Below, one piece after another: positions 1-9,215 of a stretch of 64,000 nucleotides of DNA; the stretch's first letter is position 1, and each line of letters starts with the position of its first letter. The position numbers were made by a program, and so were the translations under genes. This DNA is from Streptomyces microflavus (GTDB taxonomy: Bacteria; Actinomycetota; Actinomycetes; Streptomycetales; Streptomycetaceae): NCBI RefSeq assembly GCF_014650075.1, contig NZ_BMUG01000002.1:372001-436000 (forward strand). The letters run 5' to 3'. The notes beneath the pieces are model-generated. The model did no database searches. It saw only the letters and a list, made by a program, of their open reading frames with translations, and was not told where the DNA came from.

Positions 1-1210
1 TCTCCGCCGCACGGTCCGGGGCACCCGCCCCCTTGCCTCCCGCCTCCCGGCGCAGCAGCCGGAAGGCCAGCAGGGGGAACGTCAGCACCGACACCATCGC
101 GGCGGCGACCAGCGCGGCGGCCTCGCCCGCACCGATCACCTTCTCGTCCAGGCCGATCGCCGTGATCGCGACCACCAGGGGCAGACAGGTCGACGCGAAC
201 AGCGCGAGCGCGGACCGCGGAGCGCGCCCGGTCAGGTCACGCGGGGCCAGGAGATACGCCGGTACGCCCCGCACCAGCAGGAACAGCAGCAGGAAGACCG
301 GCAGGAGCAGCAGCGGGCGGCCGCCGTCCAGGAGCGCCGCGAGGTCGAAGTCGATGCCCGTGACGATGTAGAAGAACGGGACCAGGAAGCCGAAGCCGAT
401 GGCCTCGATCCGCCCCAGGATCTCCCCGCTGCGCTCGGGCACCGCCCCCTGGAGGACCAGCCGGGTCAGCATCCCGGCGGCGAACGCGCCGAGCAGGGTG
501 TCCAGGCCGAAGACATGGGCGAGGCCCAGCATCCCGGCGAGCAGCAGCATCACGAAGCGGACGGCGAACTGACCGCTGCTGTGCAGGGTCATGGCGATGA
601 TCCGGGCGAACCACGGGGGCCTCGGCCGCATCGCCCAGAACACCGCGCCCACCGTGATGGCGGCGAACGCCGCCAGGACCACGCTCGCCGCCCCGGGACT
701 CCGCCCGCTGAACAGCAGGGCCATCGCCACGATCGGCCCGAACTCGCCGACCGCCCCGAACGCCATCACCACCGACCCGAACCGCCCCTCCAGCCGCCCC
801 GAGTCCCGCAGGATCGGCAGCACCGCGCCCAGCGCCGTACTGGTGAGCGCGGTACCGATCACCAGGCTCTTCGCCACGTCCGCGCCGCTGAGGAGCAGGG
901 CGACACCGAGCCCGGCGACGAACGAGAGGATCCAGGCGCCGCCGGCCCGGCGCAGGGTGGAGCCGCGGACCTCGGCGAACCGGATCTCGTACCCCGCCAG
1001 GAAGATCAGCATGGAGAGGCCGAGGTCGGACAGGGTATCGATGACCTGGTCGTGGTGGGCCCAGCCGAGCACATCGGGTCCCACCAGGATGCCGAGCACG
1101 ATCTCGAAGATGACGACGGGGACGGAGAGCCACCGCCCGGTCGCGTAGCCGAGCAGCGGGGCGAGAACCGCCAGGGCCATGATCAGGACGAGGGTCCCGG
1201 GGTGCTCCAT
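1..1210 (-). CDS. Cation:proton antiporter (CPA2/NhaP-like), C-terminus cut by window edge
   Basis: Integral membrane exchanger, probably swapping Na+ or K+ for protons at the plasma membrane. It starts at ATG 1210 (MEHPGTLVLIMALAVLAPLL) and about 403 residues are visible. Some ten to twelve hydrophobic segments are separated by short charged loops, and the early PDVLGW and LIFLAGYE segments are typical of Kef/NapA-type exchangers. The reading frame is open to base 1, so the end is missing, possibly including a cytoplasmic tail. The peptidase gene lies 37 bp upstream on the same strand, so the two may be cotranscribed. The family is clear; the transported ion is not. Confidence 0.88.
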   Translation of the reverse strand, partial: MEHPGTLVLIMALAVLAPLLGYATGRWLSVPVVIFEIVLGILVGPDVLGWAHHDQVIDTLSDLGLSMLIFLAGYEIRFAEVRGSTLRRAGGAWILSFVAGLGVALLLSGADVAKSLVIGTALTSTALGAVLPILRDSGRLEGRFGSVVMAFGAVGEFGPIVAMALLFSGRSPGAASVVLAAFAAITVGAVFWAMRPRPPWFARIIAMTLHSSGQFAVRFVMLLLAGMLGLAHVFGLDTLLGAFAAGMLTRLVLQGAVPERSGEILGRIEAIGFGFLVPFFYIVTGIDFDLAALLDGGRPLLLLPVFLLLFLLVRGVPAYLLAPRDLTGRAPRSALALFASTCLPLVVAITAIGLDEKVIGAGEAAALVAAAMVSVLTFPLLAFRLLRREAGGKGAGAPDRAAE

Positions 1211-1247
1211 CGCTCGTGTATAGCAAGGAACACCCCGGAATCAGCCG

Positions 1248-2810
1248 TTATGACACCCCGCCGGTGACACCCGGTCGGTTCGGGCAGTGGGTGTCCCGGC
1301 CGGGCCGCTTCCCGGTCACCAGGAAGTCGCTGACCACCCGGTCCCCGCAGGCGTTGCCGTTGCCCAGATACATCCCGTGGCCGCCCCGCTCGACGGTGAC
1401 CATCCTGGCCCGCGCACCGAGCGCCGACCGCATCTTCAGCGCCCCCGCGTACGGGGTGGAGGGGTCGCGCAGGCTCTGGATCATCAGGACGTTCGACGGG
1501 CCCTCGTCGGATATCCGGGTGGGCCGCGGCTCCTCGTCGTGCTTCCAGAAGGCGCACGGCGTGATGTTGGCGGGCATCCCGGCCGTCAGCGGATACCGCG
1601 CCCGGTCGGCGGCGACCCGGCGGGCGTACCCGGTGGCCGGCCCCGGCCAGCGCACGTCGTTGCAGATCGCCGCGACCATCAGCGACGCGTCCTCGTCCGG
1701 CATCGGCCGCGCGAGGTCCGGGGTCAGCGACGGGCGGCCCTGCGGGTCCTGAGCCGCCTTCACCAGCCGGGCCAGCGGGGCGAACGCCGCATCGCTGTAC
1801 AGGGCGTTCTGGAGCGCCTGCCGCAGCATGTTCCCGGTGAGCGGGGTTCCCGGCACGTCCGACACCTTCGGGTGCCGGTCCAACTGCCGCGCCAGGGCGA
1901 GGAACAGCGGCTGTACGTCCCCGGGGCGGCGGGCCAGCCGCAGCCCTTCCGCCTCCCGGGCCGGGTCCGTCGCCCACGCCGCGAAGTCGGGGAAGCGCTC
2001 GGCGGCGCCGGGCGCCATGTTCGCCAGCCAGCCGTACGCGACCCGGCCCGGGTCCGGGTCGCCGGTGCTGTCCAGGACCAGGCGGTCGACGCGGCCGGGG
2101 TGCTCCTGCGCGTAGACGGCGCCGACATAACTCCCGTACGAAGAACCCCAGATGGACACCTTCCGCTCGCCCAGCGCGCCGCGCAGCCGGTCCAGGTCAC
2201 GGACCTCGTTCCCCGTGGTGAAGGAGCGCAGCACCGGGCCGCCGTTGCGGGCGCAGAGCTCGGCGGTGCGGCGGGAGCGCTCGGTGTTGGCGGCGATCGA
2301 GCCGTCCGGGGCGGGCCAGGACCGCAGCGTCATCAGGTGCCGGTCGGCCTCGGGGATCCGGCAGTTCGCCCGGGTGGAGGAGCCGACCCCACGTGGGTCC
2401 AGGCTGACCAGGTCGTACGCCCCCGCGGTCGCCGCCCGCAGCGCCTCGCCCTTCTGCGCCAGGCGCTGCACCCCGGAGGAGCCGGGCCCGCCGGGGATCA
2501 CGAACAGTGTGCCGCGCCGGGCGTCAGGCCGGTCGGTGCGCAGCCGGGTGACGCCCACCGCGACCGTCGGGCCGCCGGGGTCGCCGTAGTCCAGCGGGAC
2601 CCGCAGCTCGGCGCACTCCTGCCCGGCCGGGACCACCACCCCGCCGGGCGGCTCGCAGGGGTGCCAGGCGAGCGGGGCCGCGACGGGTCCCGCCGGGCGG
2701 CTGTGCGCGGCGGGCGACACATCGGCAGGTGCCACGGCGGCGGCCAGCGTGGCGGCCACGGCGGTCGCGGAGAGGGTGCGCAGGAGCGCCTTGCGGGTCC
2801 AATTCGTCAT
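1248..2810 (-). CDS. Secreted alpha/beta hydrolase, tripeptidyl-aminopeptidase family
   Basis: Predicted exported serine peptidase of 520 residues. The start ATG 2810 (MTNWTRKALL) opens a signal peptide with a basic head and an Ala-rich core; a longer in-frame start upstream would bury that signal and is not used. The oxyanion segment PGGPGSSG is at about 106-113 and the nucleophile Ser224 sits in GSSYG. A C-terminal TAP-like domain carries the DPSTPY segment and the probable catalytic His in ERGGHG. Related Streptomyces enzymes (Tap, SlpD/E) remove tripeptides from N-termini outside the cell. It is divergent from the MMPL transporter with a 218 bp promoter gap. Confidence 0.9.
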   Translation of the reverse strand: MTNWTRKALLRTLSATAVAATLAAAVAPADVSPAAHSRPAGPVAAPLAWHPCEPPGGVVVPAGQECAELRVPLDYGDPGGPTVAVGVTRLRTDRPDARRGTLFVIPGGPGSSGVQRLAQKGEALRAATAGAYDLVSLDPRGVGSSTRANCRIPEADRHLMTLRSWPAPDGSIAANTERSRRTAELCARNGGPVLRSFTTGNEVRDLDRLRGALGERKVSIWGSSYGSYVGAVYAQEHPGRVDRLVLDSTGDPDPGRVAYGWLANMAPGAAERFPDFAAWATDPAREAEGLRLARRPGDVQPLFLALARQLDRHPKVSDVPGTPLTGNMLRQALQNALYSDAAFAPLARLVKAAQDPQGRPSLTPDLARPMPDEDASLMVAAICNDVRWPGPATGYARRVAADRARYPLTAGMPANITPCAFWKHDEEPRPTRISDEGPSNVLMIQSLRDPSTPYAGALKMRSALGARARMVTVERGGHGMYLGNGNACGDRVVSDFLVTGKRPGRDTHCPNRPGVTGGVS

Positions 2811-3028
2811 GGGACAAGCCTGGTTGACCCGGCCCCGGCTGCCCATCCGGAAGGCCGGTGAACGGAAGGTGGGGCCACCCCCCGGACCCGCCCTGCGGGA
2901 CGCACCCGTCACCCGTTCCCCCGCTCCGGGGTGCCGGGGGCCGAGGGGGGCCTTTGAATGCGAAACCAGGGCAGCGAACCAGGGCAGCGAAACCGGCGCA
3001 GTACAGAGCGCACAGGACAGGGAGCCGC
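2811..3028. promoter_or_regulatory. Divergent promoter region, peptidase / MMPL
   Basis: This gap of 218 bp separates two divergent genes and must carry both promoters. A 13-base direct repeat, GAACCAGGGCAGC-like, occurs twice in tandem around 2964-2992, just upstream of the MMPL ribosome binding site (ACAGGGAG before ATG 3029). No convincing -35/-10 pair stands out. Confidence 0.4.
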
Positions 3029-5350
3029 ATGCCGTCGTCACCGGCCTCACAGGCCCGCACCGGCCGGGACGCCGCCCCGCGCCGCCGCCCGGGAGCGCTG
3101 CGCCGCACCGGCGAGTGGTGCGCCCGGCACTTCGTGACCGTCCTCGTGCTGTGGGTGGCCGCGCTCGCCGGGCTCCAGGTCCTCCAGCACGCCTACGGCG
3201 GGGACTACTCCGACGACTTCTCGCTCCCCGGCACCCAGTCGCAGGACGGCCTCGACGTCCTGAAGGCGCACGCGCCCCAGGCGGGCGGCTACAGCGCCCA
3301 AGTGGTGCTGCACGACGCCGACAAGCCGCTCACCTCGGTCTCCGACCAGGTCGCCACGGCCGTCGCCGACCTCCAGAAGCTGCCCGACGTGCTCTCCGCG
3401 CAGAGCCCGCTGCCGTCGTCCGGTTCCGCCCCGCCCCCGCCGCCCGACCCCAACACCGGGCCGCTCTCCACCGACCAGAAGACCGCCTACATCACCGTCC
3501 GCTTCAGCGTGCAGCCCTCCACCCTGGACCCGTCCTACCTCGACGGGGTCGACAAGGCGGTCCAGCCGCTGCGCTCGGCCGGGGTGGAGGTGGAGTACGG
3601 CGGACCGCTCGGCGAACTGGCCCGGCCCGAACCGAGCGACCGCACCAGCGAGGCGATCGGCTTCGGGGTGGCGATCGTGGTCCTGCTCATCGGCTTCGGC
3701 AGTCTCATCGCCGCCGTGCTGCCGCTGGTCACCGCCCTGGTCTGCGCCCTGTGCGGGCTCGCGCTGCTCGGCCTGCTGGCCGCCGCCGCGACCTTCGCGA
3801 CCGTCTCCCCGACGCTCGCCACGATGATCGGTATCGGCGTCGGCATCGACTACGCCCTCTTCCTGGTCACCCGGCACCGGCAGAACCTGGTCGACGGCCA
3901 GGACCCGGTGACCGCCGCCGGGAACGCCGCCGCCACCAGCGGCCACGCGGTGCTGCTCTCCGGCTGCACGGTGATCATCGCGCTGTCGGGGCTGTGGGTC
4001 TCCGGGATCGGGTTCATCGGCAAGCTGGGCCTGGCCGCGGCGGTCACCGTCGTCACCGCGGTGATCGGCGCCCTCACCCTCGTACCGGCGATCCTCGGTC
4101 TCATCGGCCGCCACATCGACCGGGTGCACGTGCGGAAACCGGTGGCCGAGACCGTACCGGCGACGGAGAGCGCGGAGGCCGGCGGCTGGCACCGGTACGC
4201 GCAGCGGGTGGAGCGGCGGCCGTGGTGGTTCCTGGCCGGCGGAGTGGTCCTGCTGGCCGTCCTCTCCTTCCCCGTCTTCTTCATCCAGCTCGGCCACATC
4301 GGCGACGGCGCCGATCCGAAGTCGTTCACCGACCGGCGCGCCTTCGACCTGATGTCCAGCGCCTTCGGCCCCGGCTCCAACGACCCGCTGACCCTGGTCA
4401 TCGACCAGAGCAAGGTGCCTTCGTCCGACCGTTCCGCCCTCGCCGACCAGGCTCAGAAGGCACTGACGAACGTTCCGGACGCGGCCGTGATCACCCCGCT
4501 GACCGCCACGTCGGACGGCGACGTGCTGACCGCCACCGCCTACTCGGTGGCCGCCCCGCAGGACGAGCGGACCACCTCCCTGACCAACCGGCTCACCGAC
4601 GACGTCCTGCCGCAGGCCGTCTCCGGCACCGCCGCCGACACCTACGTCACCGGTACGACGGCCGCCCAGGTCGACTTCCTGGACATCGTCTCCAGCCGGC
4701 TGCCGCTGATCATCGCGGTCGTCGTGGCCCTGGCCTTCCTGGTGATCCTGGCCGTCTTCCGGGGCCTGCTCGTCGCGGTGAAGGCGGCCGTGCTCAACGT
4801 CCTGTCGATCGCCGCCTCGTACGGGGTCGTGGTGGCGGTCTTCCAGTGGGGCTGGGGCGGCCCGGCGCTGGGGGTGTCGGGGAAGGTCCCGATCGAGAGC
4901 TACGTCCCGATGATGATGTTCGCCATCGTCTTCGGGCTGAGCATGGACTACGAGATCTTCCTGCTCTCCCGCATCCACGAGGCCTGGCTGCGCACCGGCG
5001 ACGCGCGGGCGAGCGTGGCGCACGCGCTGGAGATCACCGCCCGGGTCATCACCTGCGCGGCGCTGATCATGGTGAGCGTCTTCGCCGCGTTCGTGATCAG
5101 CGACAACATCGTGGTGAAGATGCTGGGCCTCGGGCTGGCCGCCAGCGTGCTCATCGACGCCACCGTCGTACGGCTGCTGCTGGTCCCGGCGGTGATGACC
5201 CTGCTGGGCCGGGCCGCCTGGTGGATCCCGCGCCCGCTGGACCGGATCCTGCCGCACCTGGACGCCGAGGGAGGCGCCCAGCCGTCCGGAAAGCCTCCGG
5301 TGGAAGTGACGGAGGACACAACTGGCGGAAGGAACGCCTCCGCCCCCTAG
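3029..5350 (+). CDS. MMPL-family RND transporter
   Basis: Inner-membrane exporter of 773 residues, proton-driven, of the actinobacterial MmpL type used for lipids, lipopeptides or drugs. A cytosolic basic head is followed by TM1 (FVTVLVLWVAALAGL), a large extracytoplasmic loop, a bundle of five TMs, then the same architecture repeated. The second half carries FGLSMDYEIFLLSRI, the family motif, mirrored by IGVGIDYALFLVTRH in the first half. The start is ATG 3029 with a cagggag RBS; longer in-frame versions lack one. The acyltransferase follows after 9 bp, probably in the same operon. The substrate is unknown; no TetR neighbour is present to hint at it. Confidence 0.93.
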   Translation: MPSSPASQARTGRDAAPRRRPGALRRTGEWCARHFVTVLVLWVAALAGLQVLQHAYGGDYSDDFSLPGTQSQDGLDVLKAHAPQAGGYSAQVVLHDADKPLTSVSDQVATAVADLQKLPDVLSAQSPLPSSGSAPPPPPDPNTGPLSTDQKTAYITVRFSVQPSTLDPSYLDGVDKAVQPLRSAGVEVEYGGPLGELARPEPSDRTSEAIGFGVAIVVLLIGFGSLIAAVLPLVTALVCALCGLALLGLLAAAATFATVSPTLATMIGIGVGIDYALFLVTRHRQNLVDGQDPVTAAGNAAATSGHAVLLSGCTVIIALSGLWVSGIGFIGKLGLAAAVTVVTAVIGALTLVPAILGLIGRHIDRVHVRKPVAETVPATESAEAGGWHRYAQRVERRPWWFLAGGVVLLAVLSFPVFFIQLGHIGDGADPKSFTDRRAFDLMSSAFGPGSNDPLTLVIDQSKVPSSDRSALADQAQKALTNVPDAAVITPLTATSDGDVLTATAYSVAAPQDERTTSLTNRLTDDVLPQAVSGTAADTYVTGTTAAQVDFLDIVSSRLPLIIAVVVALAFLVILAVFRGLLVAVKAAVLNVLSIAASYGVVVAVFQWGWGGPALGVSGKVPIESYVPMMMFAIVFGLSMDYEIFLLSRIHEAWLRTGDARASVAHALEITARVITCAALIMVSVFAAFVISDNIVVKMLGLGLAASVLIDATVVRLLLVPAVMTLLGRAAWWIPRPLDRILPHLDAEGGAQPSGKPPVEVTEDTTGGRNASAP

Positions 5351-5359
5351 GGTGTCAGG

Positions 5360-6445
5360 ATGCCCTCCCCCCTCACCTCCGAGCAGCCGCATCCCACAGC
5401 GGCTGCCGCCGTCCCGGAGACCGGCAAGCCGACTGCCGTCGGCCGGGACCACTTCTTCGACAACGCGAAGTACCTGGCGATCGTGCTGGTGGCGATCGGT
5501 CACGCGTGGGAGCCGCTGCCCAGCGGCCGGCTGGTGGAAGCCGCGTACACGCTGATCTACACCTTCCACATGCCGGTGTTCATCCTGATCGCGGGCTACT
5601 TCTCCCGGGGCTTCGAGCTGCGGCCGGACCGGGTGTGGAAGCTGATCACCAGCCTGCTGGTGCCGTACCTCATCTTCGAGGTCCTCTACACGGTCTTCCA
5701 GCGGCTCGTGGAGGACCCGGACTACCACCTGTCCCTGCTCTCCCCCTACTGGCTGCTGTGGTTCCTGCCCGCCCTCTTCTTCTGGCGGCTCTCCACCCCG
5801 GTCTGGCAGACGGTCCGCGCCCCGGTGCTGGTCGCCCTCGCCATCGCCGCCGTGGCGACCGTCTCACCGGCCGCCGACGGGGCCCTGCCGGTCCAGCGCA
5901 CCCTGCAGTTCCTGCCGTTCTACGTGCTGGGCCTGCGGCTGGGCCCGCAGCACTTCGCCTTCGTACGGCGTACGTGGGTACGCGTCGTCTCCGTACCGGT
6001 CTTCGTGCTCGGGCTGCTGGTGGCGTACTGGCTGGTGCCCCGGACCTCGACCTCGTGGTTCTTCCGGAAGAACAGCACCCTGGAGATGGAGAGCGCCGAG
6101 TGGACCGGCCCGACGGCGACGCTCCTGCTGTTCGTGGCGGCCGTCGTGCTCGGCGCGTGCTTCCTGGCCTGGGTGCCCAAGGGCCACAGCTGGATGACGG
6201 CGCTCGGCAAGTGCACGCTGTACGGGTACCTGCTGCACGGCTTCGTCGTCCGGGGCCTGCGCTACGGGGGCTTCTACGAGCACCCGTTCTTCGACACCAC
6301 GCTGGGCACGGTCACCGTCACCGTGGGCGCGGCGGTCGTGGTGACCCTGCTGTGCACCCCGTATGTACGGAGCCTGCTGCGCCCGCTGCTGGAGCCCCGG
6401 CTGGAGTGGGCAAAGCAGAAGCCGCCGGCCGCTCGGACGCCTTGA
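5360..6445 (+). CDS. Membrane acyltransferase 3 family protein
   Basis: Integral membrane protein of 361 residues with about ten hydrophobic segments. The N-terminal DHFFDNAKYLAIVLVAIGHA segment is the acyltransferase-3 signature, including the conserved GH pair. These enzymes acylate sugars or other acceptors at the membrane. The gene sits 9 bp after the MMPL gene, so a lipid or glycolipid modified here and exported by MMPL is a reasonable but untested idea. Convergent with the small secreted gene downstream. Confidence 0.88.
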   Translation: MPSPLTSEQPHPTAAAAVPETGKPTAVGRDHFFDNAKYLAIVLVAIGHAWEPLPSGRLVEAAYTLIYTFHMPVFILIAGYFSRGFELRPDRVWKLITSLLVPYLIFEVLYTVFQRLVEDPDYHLSLLSPYWLLWFLPALFFWRLSTPVWQTVRAPVLVALAIAAVATVSPAADGALPVQRTLQFLPFYVLGLRLGPQHFAFVRRTWVRVVSVPVFVLGLLVAYWLVPRTSTSWFFRKNSTLEMESAEWTGPTATLLLFVAAVVLGACFLAWVPKGHSWMTALGKCTLYGYLLHGFVVRGLRYGGFYEHPFFDTTLGTVTVTVGAAVVVTLLCTPYVRSLLRPLLEPRLEWAKQKPPAARTP

Positions 6446-6497
6446 CGGGTCGAGGGGCGGGCGGCTCAGGGCCGAAGGGCCCGGGCGGCGGAGCGGG

Positions 6498-6701
6498 TCA
6501 CTGATCCAGGATGACGGTCCGGCCGATGACCGTGACGTGCTCCAGGACGTCCTCCAGCGGATCGTCGATCTGGCCCGTCGCGATCAGGGCCACCTGCGGG
6601 CCGTTGTGGGCATCCGTGTGCGTCTCGTCGGCATGGGCGGCGGTGGCGGGCAGTACGGCCGCCACCACCGTCACGCCTAACGCGGTCAGCTTCCTCTTCA
6701 T
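6498..6701 (-). CDS. Small secreted protein, 67 aa
   Basis: Not assigned to a named family. It starts at ATG 6701 (MKRKLTALGVTVVAAVLPAT) with a clean signal peptide likely cleaved after AHA, leaving a mature peptide of about 43 residues. The mature part is acidic and contains GQIDDPLEDVLEHVTVIG, which looks like one conserved amphipathic block. There are no Cys. It is not a chaplin or rodlin by its visible motifs. It is last in a same-strand run behind the helicase and the 113-aa protein, with a 64 bp gap. Confidence 0.7.
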   Translation of the reverse strand: MKRKLTALGVTVVAAVLPATAAHADETHTDAHNGPQVALIATGQIDDPLEDVLEHVTVIGRTVILDQ

Positions 6702-6765
6702 GCTGTGGATCTTCGCCCGGCCCGGGCCCCGTGAAGGGCACCGACGCCGGGCGTCCGGCCACTTG

Positions 6766-7107
6766 TTACAGAGAGTCGCCTGAGCGCTCCTCGGCGGCTG
6801 CCGGGGTACCCAGCAGCGCGGAGGCGGTCTCCAGCGGGGTGCGGGCGGCAGCGGCGGCCGGGGCGACGGCCGTCTCCGCGGTACGGCAGGTGAAGCCGAG
6901 CTTGGAGAGCGCCCGGACGACCTCGGCGGAGGAGAAGTCACGCCGGTCCTGCCGGGTGATCACCTCGCCGACCTGCTTGACCGGGTAGACGCGGCGGCTG
7001 ATGACCACCGCGTCACCGGTGACGGGTTCGGGCTTGATGCCCTTCATCGAGTCCTCCACCTCGTTCTTGAACAGATCGAAGGGGAAGCGGGCGATGACAC
7101 AGCGCAT
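6766..7107 (-). CDS. Conserved small protein, cold-shock-associated neighbourhood
   Basis: A 113-residue soluble protein. The first 75 residues (MRCVIARFPFDLFKNEVEDS onward) are compact and look conserved; they include VSRRVYP-like and ITRQDRRDFSSAEVVRALS segments. The tail is an Ala-rich low-complexity stretch. I recall relatives of this N-terminal block beside cold-shock genes in streptomycetes, but no function is known to me. ATG 7107 has a GAGGA-type RBS. It lies 87 bp downstream of the DEAD-box helicase on the same strand, near the CspA gene, so a role in cold or RNA-structure stress is inferred from context only. Confidence 0.75.
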   Translation of the reverse strand: MRCVIARFPFDLFKNEVEDSMKGIKPEPVTGDAVVISRRVYPVKQVGEVITRQDRRDFSSAEVVRALSKLGFTCRTAETAVAPAAAAARTPLETASALLGTPAAAEERSGDSL

Positions 7108-7194
7108 GGGTCCTCAACAGGGGTCGAGTGGCTCGGGAGGCCGCACGGCGGAGCCGTACGGGGAGGGCGGCGGCGGACCGCCGCCCCGCGCGGG

Positions 7195-8763
7195 CTACGC
7201 GGCGCGGGTGGACCGGCGCAGCGCGGCGGCCGCACGCGCCTCCGGCGTCGGCACACCCGGACGGCCGCGACGGGCCGGGGCCCCGCCGCCGCGCTTGGTG
7301 CCGCGGCCCATGAACGCGCCGCCGGCGCTGCGGCCGGAACGCTCCTTGGGCGGGGAGGTGATGACCACCGGGACGCCCGAGGGCGTCTGTGCGCCGGTGA
7401 TCCGGCTGAGCTCGGCCTCGCCGGAGCGGACCTGGGCGATCTGCGGGGTGATCCCGGCGTCGGCCATCAGCCGGGTCATCTCGCGGCGCTGGTTGGGCAG
7501 CACCAGCGTGACGACGCTGCCGGACTCCCCGGCGCGGGCGGTACGGCCGCCGCGGTGCAGGTAGTCCTTGTGGTCGCTGGGCGGGTCGACGTTGACGACG
7601 AGGTCCAGGTTGTCCACGTGGATGCCGCGGGCCGCGACGTTCGTGGCGACGAGGACCGTGACGTGCCCGGTCTTGAACCGCTCCAGGGTGCGGGTGCGCT
7701 GGGGCTGGGACTTGCCGCCGTGCAGCGCGGCCGCCCGGACCCCGCTGTGCAGCAGGTGGTCGGTGAGCTTGTCCACCGCGTGCTTGGTGTCCAGGAACAT
7801 GATCACGCGCCCCTCGCGGGCGGCGATCTCCGTGGTGGTGGCGTACTTGTCGGCGCCCTGGACGTAGAGCACGTGGTGCTCCATCGTCGTGACGGCACCG
7901 GCGGCCGGGTCGACGGAGTGGACGACCGGGTCGTGCAGGTAGCGCTTGACGAGCAGGTCGACGTTGCGGTCGAGCGTCGCGGAGAAGAGCATCCGCTGCC
8001 CCTCCGGGTTGACCTGGTCGAGCAGCTCGGTGACCTGCGGCATGAAGCCCATGTCGGCCATCTGGTCGGCCTCGTCGAGGACGGTGATGGTGACCCGGTC
8101 CAGCCGGCAGTCGCCGCGCTCGATGAGGTCCTTGAGCCGGCCCGGGGTGGCGACGACGACTTCGGCGCCGCCGCGCAGCGCACTGGCCTGCCGGCCGATG
8201 GACATGCCGCCCACGACGGTGGCGATACGGAGCTTGAGCGAGCGGGCGTACGGGGTGAGCGCGTCGGTGACCTGCTGGGCCAGCTCCCGGGTGGGGACGA
8301 GCACCAGGGCGAGCGGGCGCTTGGCGTCGGCGCGGCGGCCCTCGGTACGGGCCAGCAGCGCCAGGCCGAAGGCGAGGGTCTTGCCCGAGCCGGTGCGGCC
8401 GCGGCCGAGGACGTCACGGCCGGCCAGCGAGTTCGGCAGGGTGGCCGCCTGGATCGGGAACGGGACCGTCATGCCCTCGGCGACGAGCGCCGCCTTGAGC
8501 GTGGCGGGCATCTCCAGCTCGCCGAAGGTCTCGGCGGCGGGCAGGGCCGGGGTGATGGTCACCGGCAGGGCGAACTCGCCCTTCAGCGCGGAGCTGCGGC
8601 GGCCACCGCCGCCGGAGCGCTTGGGGCCGCCACCGAACCCGGCGGCGCGGCGCTCGCCGCCACCGGAGTAGCGGGGGGCGCCGCCGGAGCGGGCGCCGGA
8701 GGGGCCGCCGGAGCGGGTGCGGGCGAATCGGTCGTTCGAGCGGGGCGTGCGTTCGCGGTTCAT
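7195..8763 (-). CDS. DEAD-box ATP-dependent RNA helicase
   Basis: Cytoplasmic RNA-unwinding ATPase of 522 residues. A Gly/Arg-rich head (1-60) resembles RGG RNA-binding tails. Then come the Q-motif (PFPIQ, 101-105), Walker A GRGRTGSGKT (120-129), PTRELAQQ, TPGR, DEAD (230-233) and SAT (261-263), and in the second RecA domain VATNVAARGIHV and HRGGRTARAG. Motif VI is HRGGRTAR rather than the usual HRIGRTGR, a small deviation. The C-terminus is basic. A terminator separates it from the cold-shock gene 250 bp upstream on the same strand, a pairing that suggests a role in resolving RNA structure at low temperature. Confidence 0.95.
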   Translation of the reverse strand: MNRERTPRSNDRFARTRSGGPSGARSGGAPRYSGGGERRAAGFGGGPKRSGGGGRRSSALKGEFALPVTITPALPAAETFGELEMPATLKAALVAEGMTVPFPIQAATLPNSLAGRDVLGRGRTGSGKTLAFGLALLARTEGRRADAKRPLALVLVPTRELAQQVTDALTPYARSLKLRIATVVGGMSIGRQASALRGGAEVVVATPGRLKDLIERGDCRLDRVTITVLDEADQMADMGFMPQVTELLDQVNPEGQRMLFSATLDRNVDLLVKRYLHDPVVHSVDPAAGAVTTMEHHVLYVQGADKYATTTEIAAREGRVIMFLDTKHAVDKLTDHLLHSGVRAAALHGGKSQPQRTRTLERFKTGHVTVLVATNVAARGIHVDNLDLVVNVDPPSDHKDYLHRGGRTARAGESGSVVTLVLPNQRREMTRLMADAGITPQIAQVRSGEAELSRITGAQTPSGVPVVITSPPKERSGRSAGGAFMGRGTKRGGGAPARRGRPGVPTPEARAAAALRRSTRAA

Positions 8764-8959
8764 GCAGAACCTTTCCTCGATGGGGCACGTATCGAGGGAT
8801 TCTTTTTCGGGAAGCGGCCGTGAACGGCACCCAGAATCGCAAGAACGAGCCGATGAAATGACAAAAAAATAGCGAAACCCGGCCGCCGGGAATCAGTGCA
8901 CCGGACGCGGCTTCGGCAGGGGACGCGCACTCGGCGGATCCCGGAAACGACAACGAGCC

Positions 8960-8987
8960 GGGGCCCGCACCCCAAGGTGCGGGCCCC
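8960..8987 (-). terminator. Terminator after the cold-shock gene
   Basis: Perfect 12-bp stem, GGGGCCCGCACC (8960-8971) against GGTGCGGGCCCC (8976-8987), with a 4-base loop. It lies 25 bp past the csp stop codon. On the minus strand it is followed by GGCTCGTTGTCGTTT, moderately T-rich. It should end the csp transcript before the helicase gene. Confidence 0.85.
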
Positions 8988-9011
8988 AGCTGCGCAGTAC
9001 TACCTGAGCGA

Positions 9012-9215
9012 TCAGGCGGGGGTGATGTTCTCGGCCTGCGGGCCCTTCTGGCCCTGCGTGACGTCGAAGTTCACCTTCTGGCCCTCCTGCAGCTCGCGGA
9101 AGCCGGAGGCGGCGATGTTGGAGTAGTGGGCGAAGACGTCAGCGCCGCCGCCGTCCTGCTCGATGAAGCCGAAGCCCTTTTCCGCGTTGAACCACTTCAC
9201 GGTGCCAGTAGCCAT
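9012..9215 (-). CDS. cspA: Cold-shock protein, CspA family
   Basis: Single-stranded nucleic-acid chaperone of 67 residues, the usual family length. RNP1 is KGFGFIEQ (13-20) and RNP2 DVFAHY (26-31), on a five-strand OB barrel. Start ATG 9215 follows AAGGAG at ideal spacing. CspA proteins melt mRNA secondary structure and can act as antiterminators. A long leader with a strong hairpin lies upstream, a dedicated terminator lies downstream, and the DEAD-box helicase is the next gene, a common functional partner. The symbol is by family; several csp paralogues are usual in Streptomyces. Confidence 0.96.
   Translation of the reverse strand: MATGTVKWFNAEKGFGFIEQDGGGADVFAHYSNIAASGFRELQEGQKVNFDVTQGQKGPQAENITPA

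Noticed and set aside
2749..6504. 1251-codon plus-strand frame across peptidase, MMPL and acyltransferase
   Set aside because: Translation is Arg/Pro/Ala-rich and out of frame with the clear MMPL and acyltransferase proteins.
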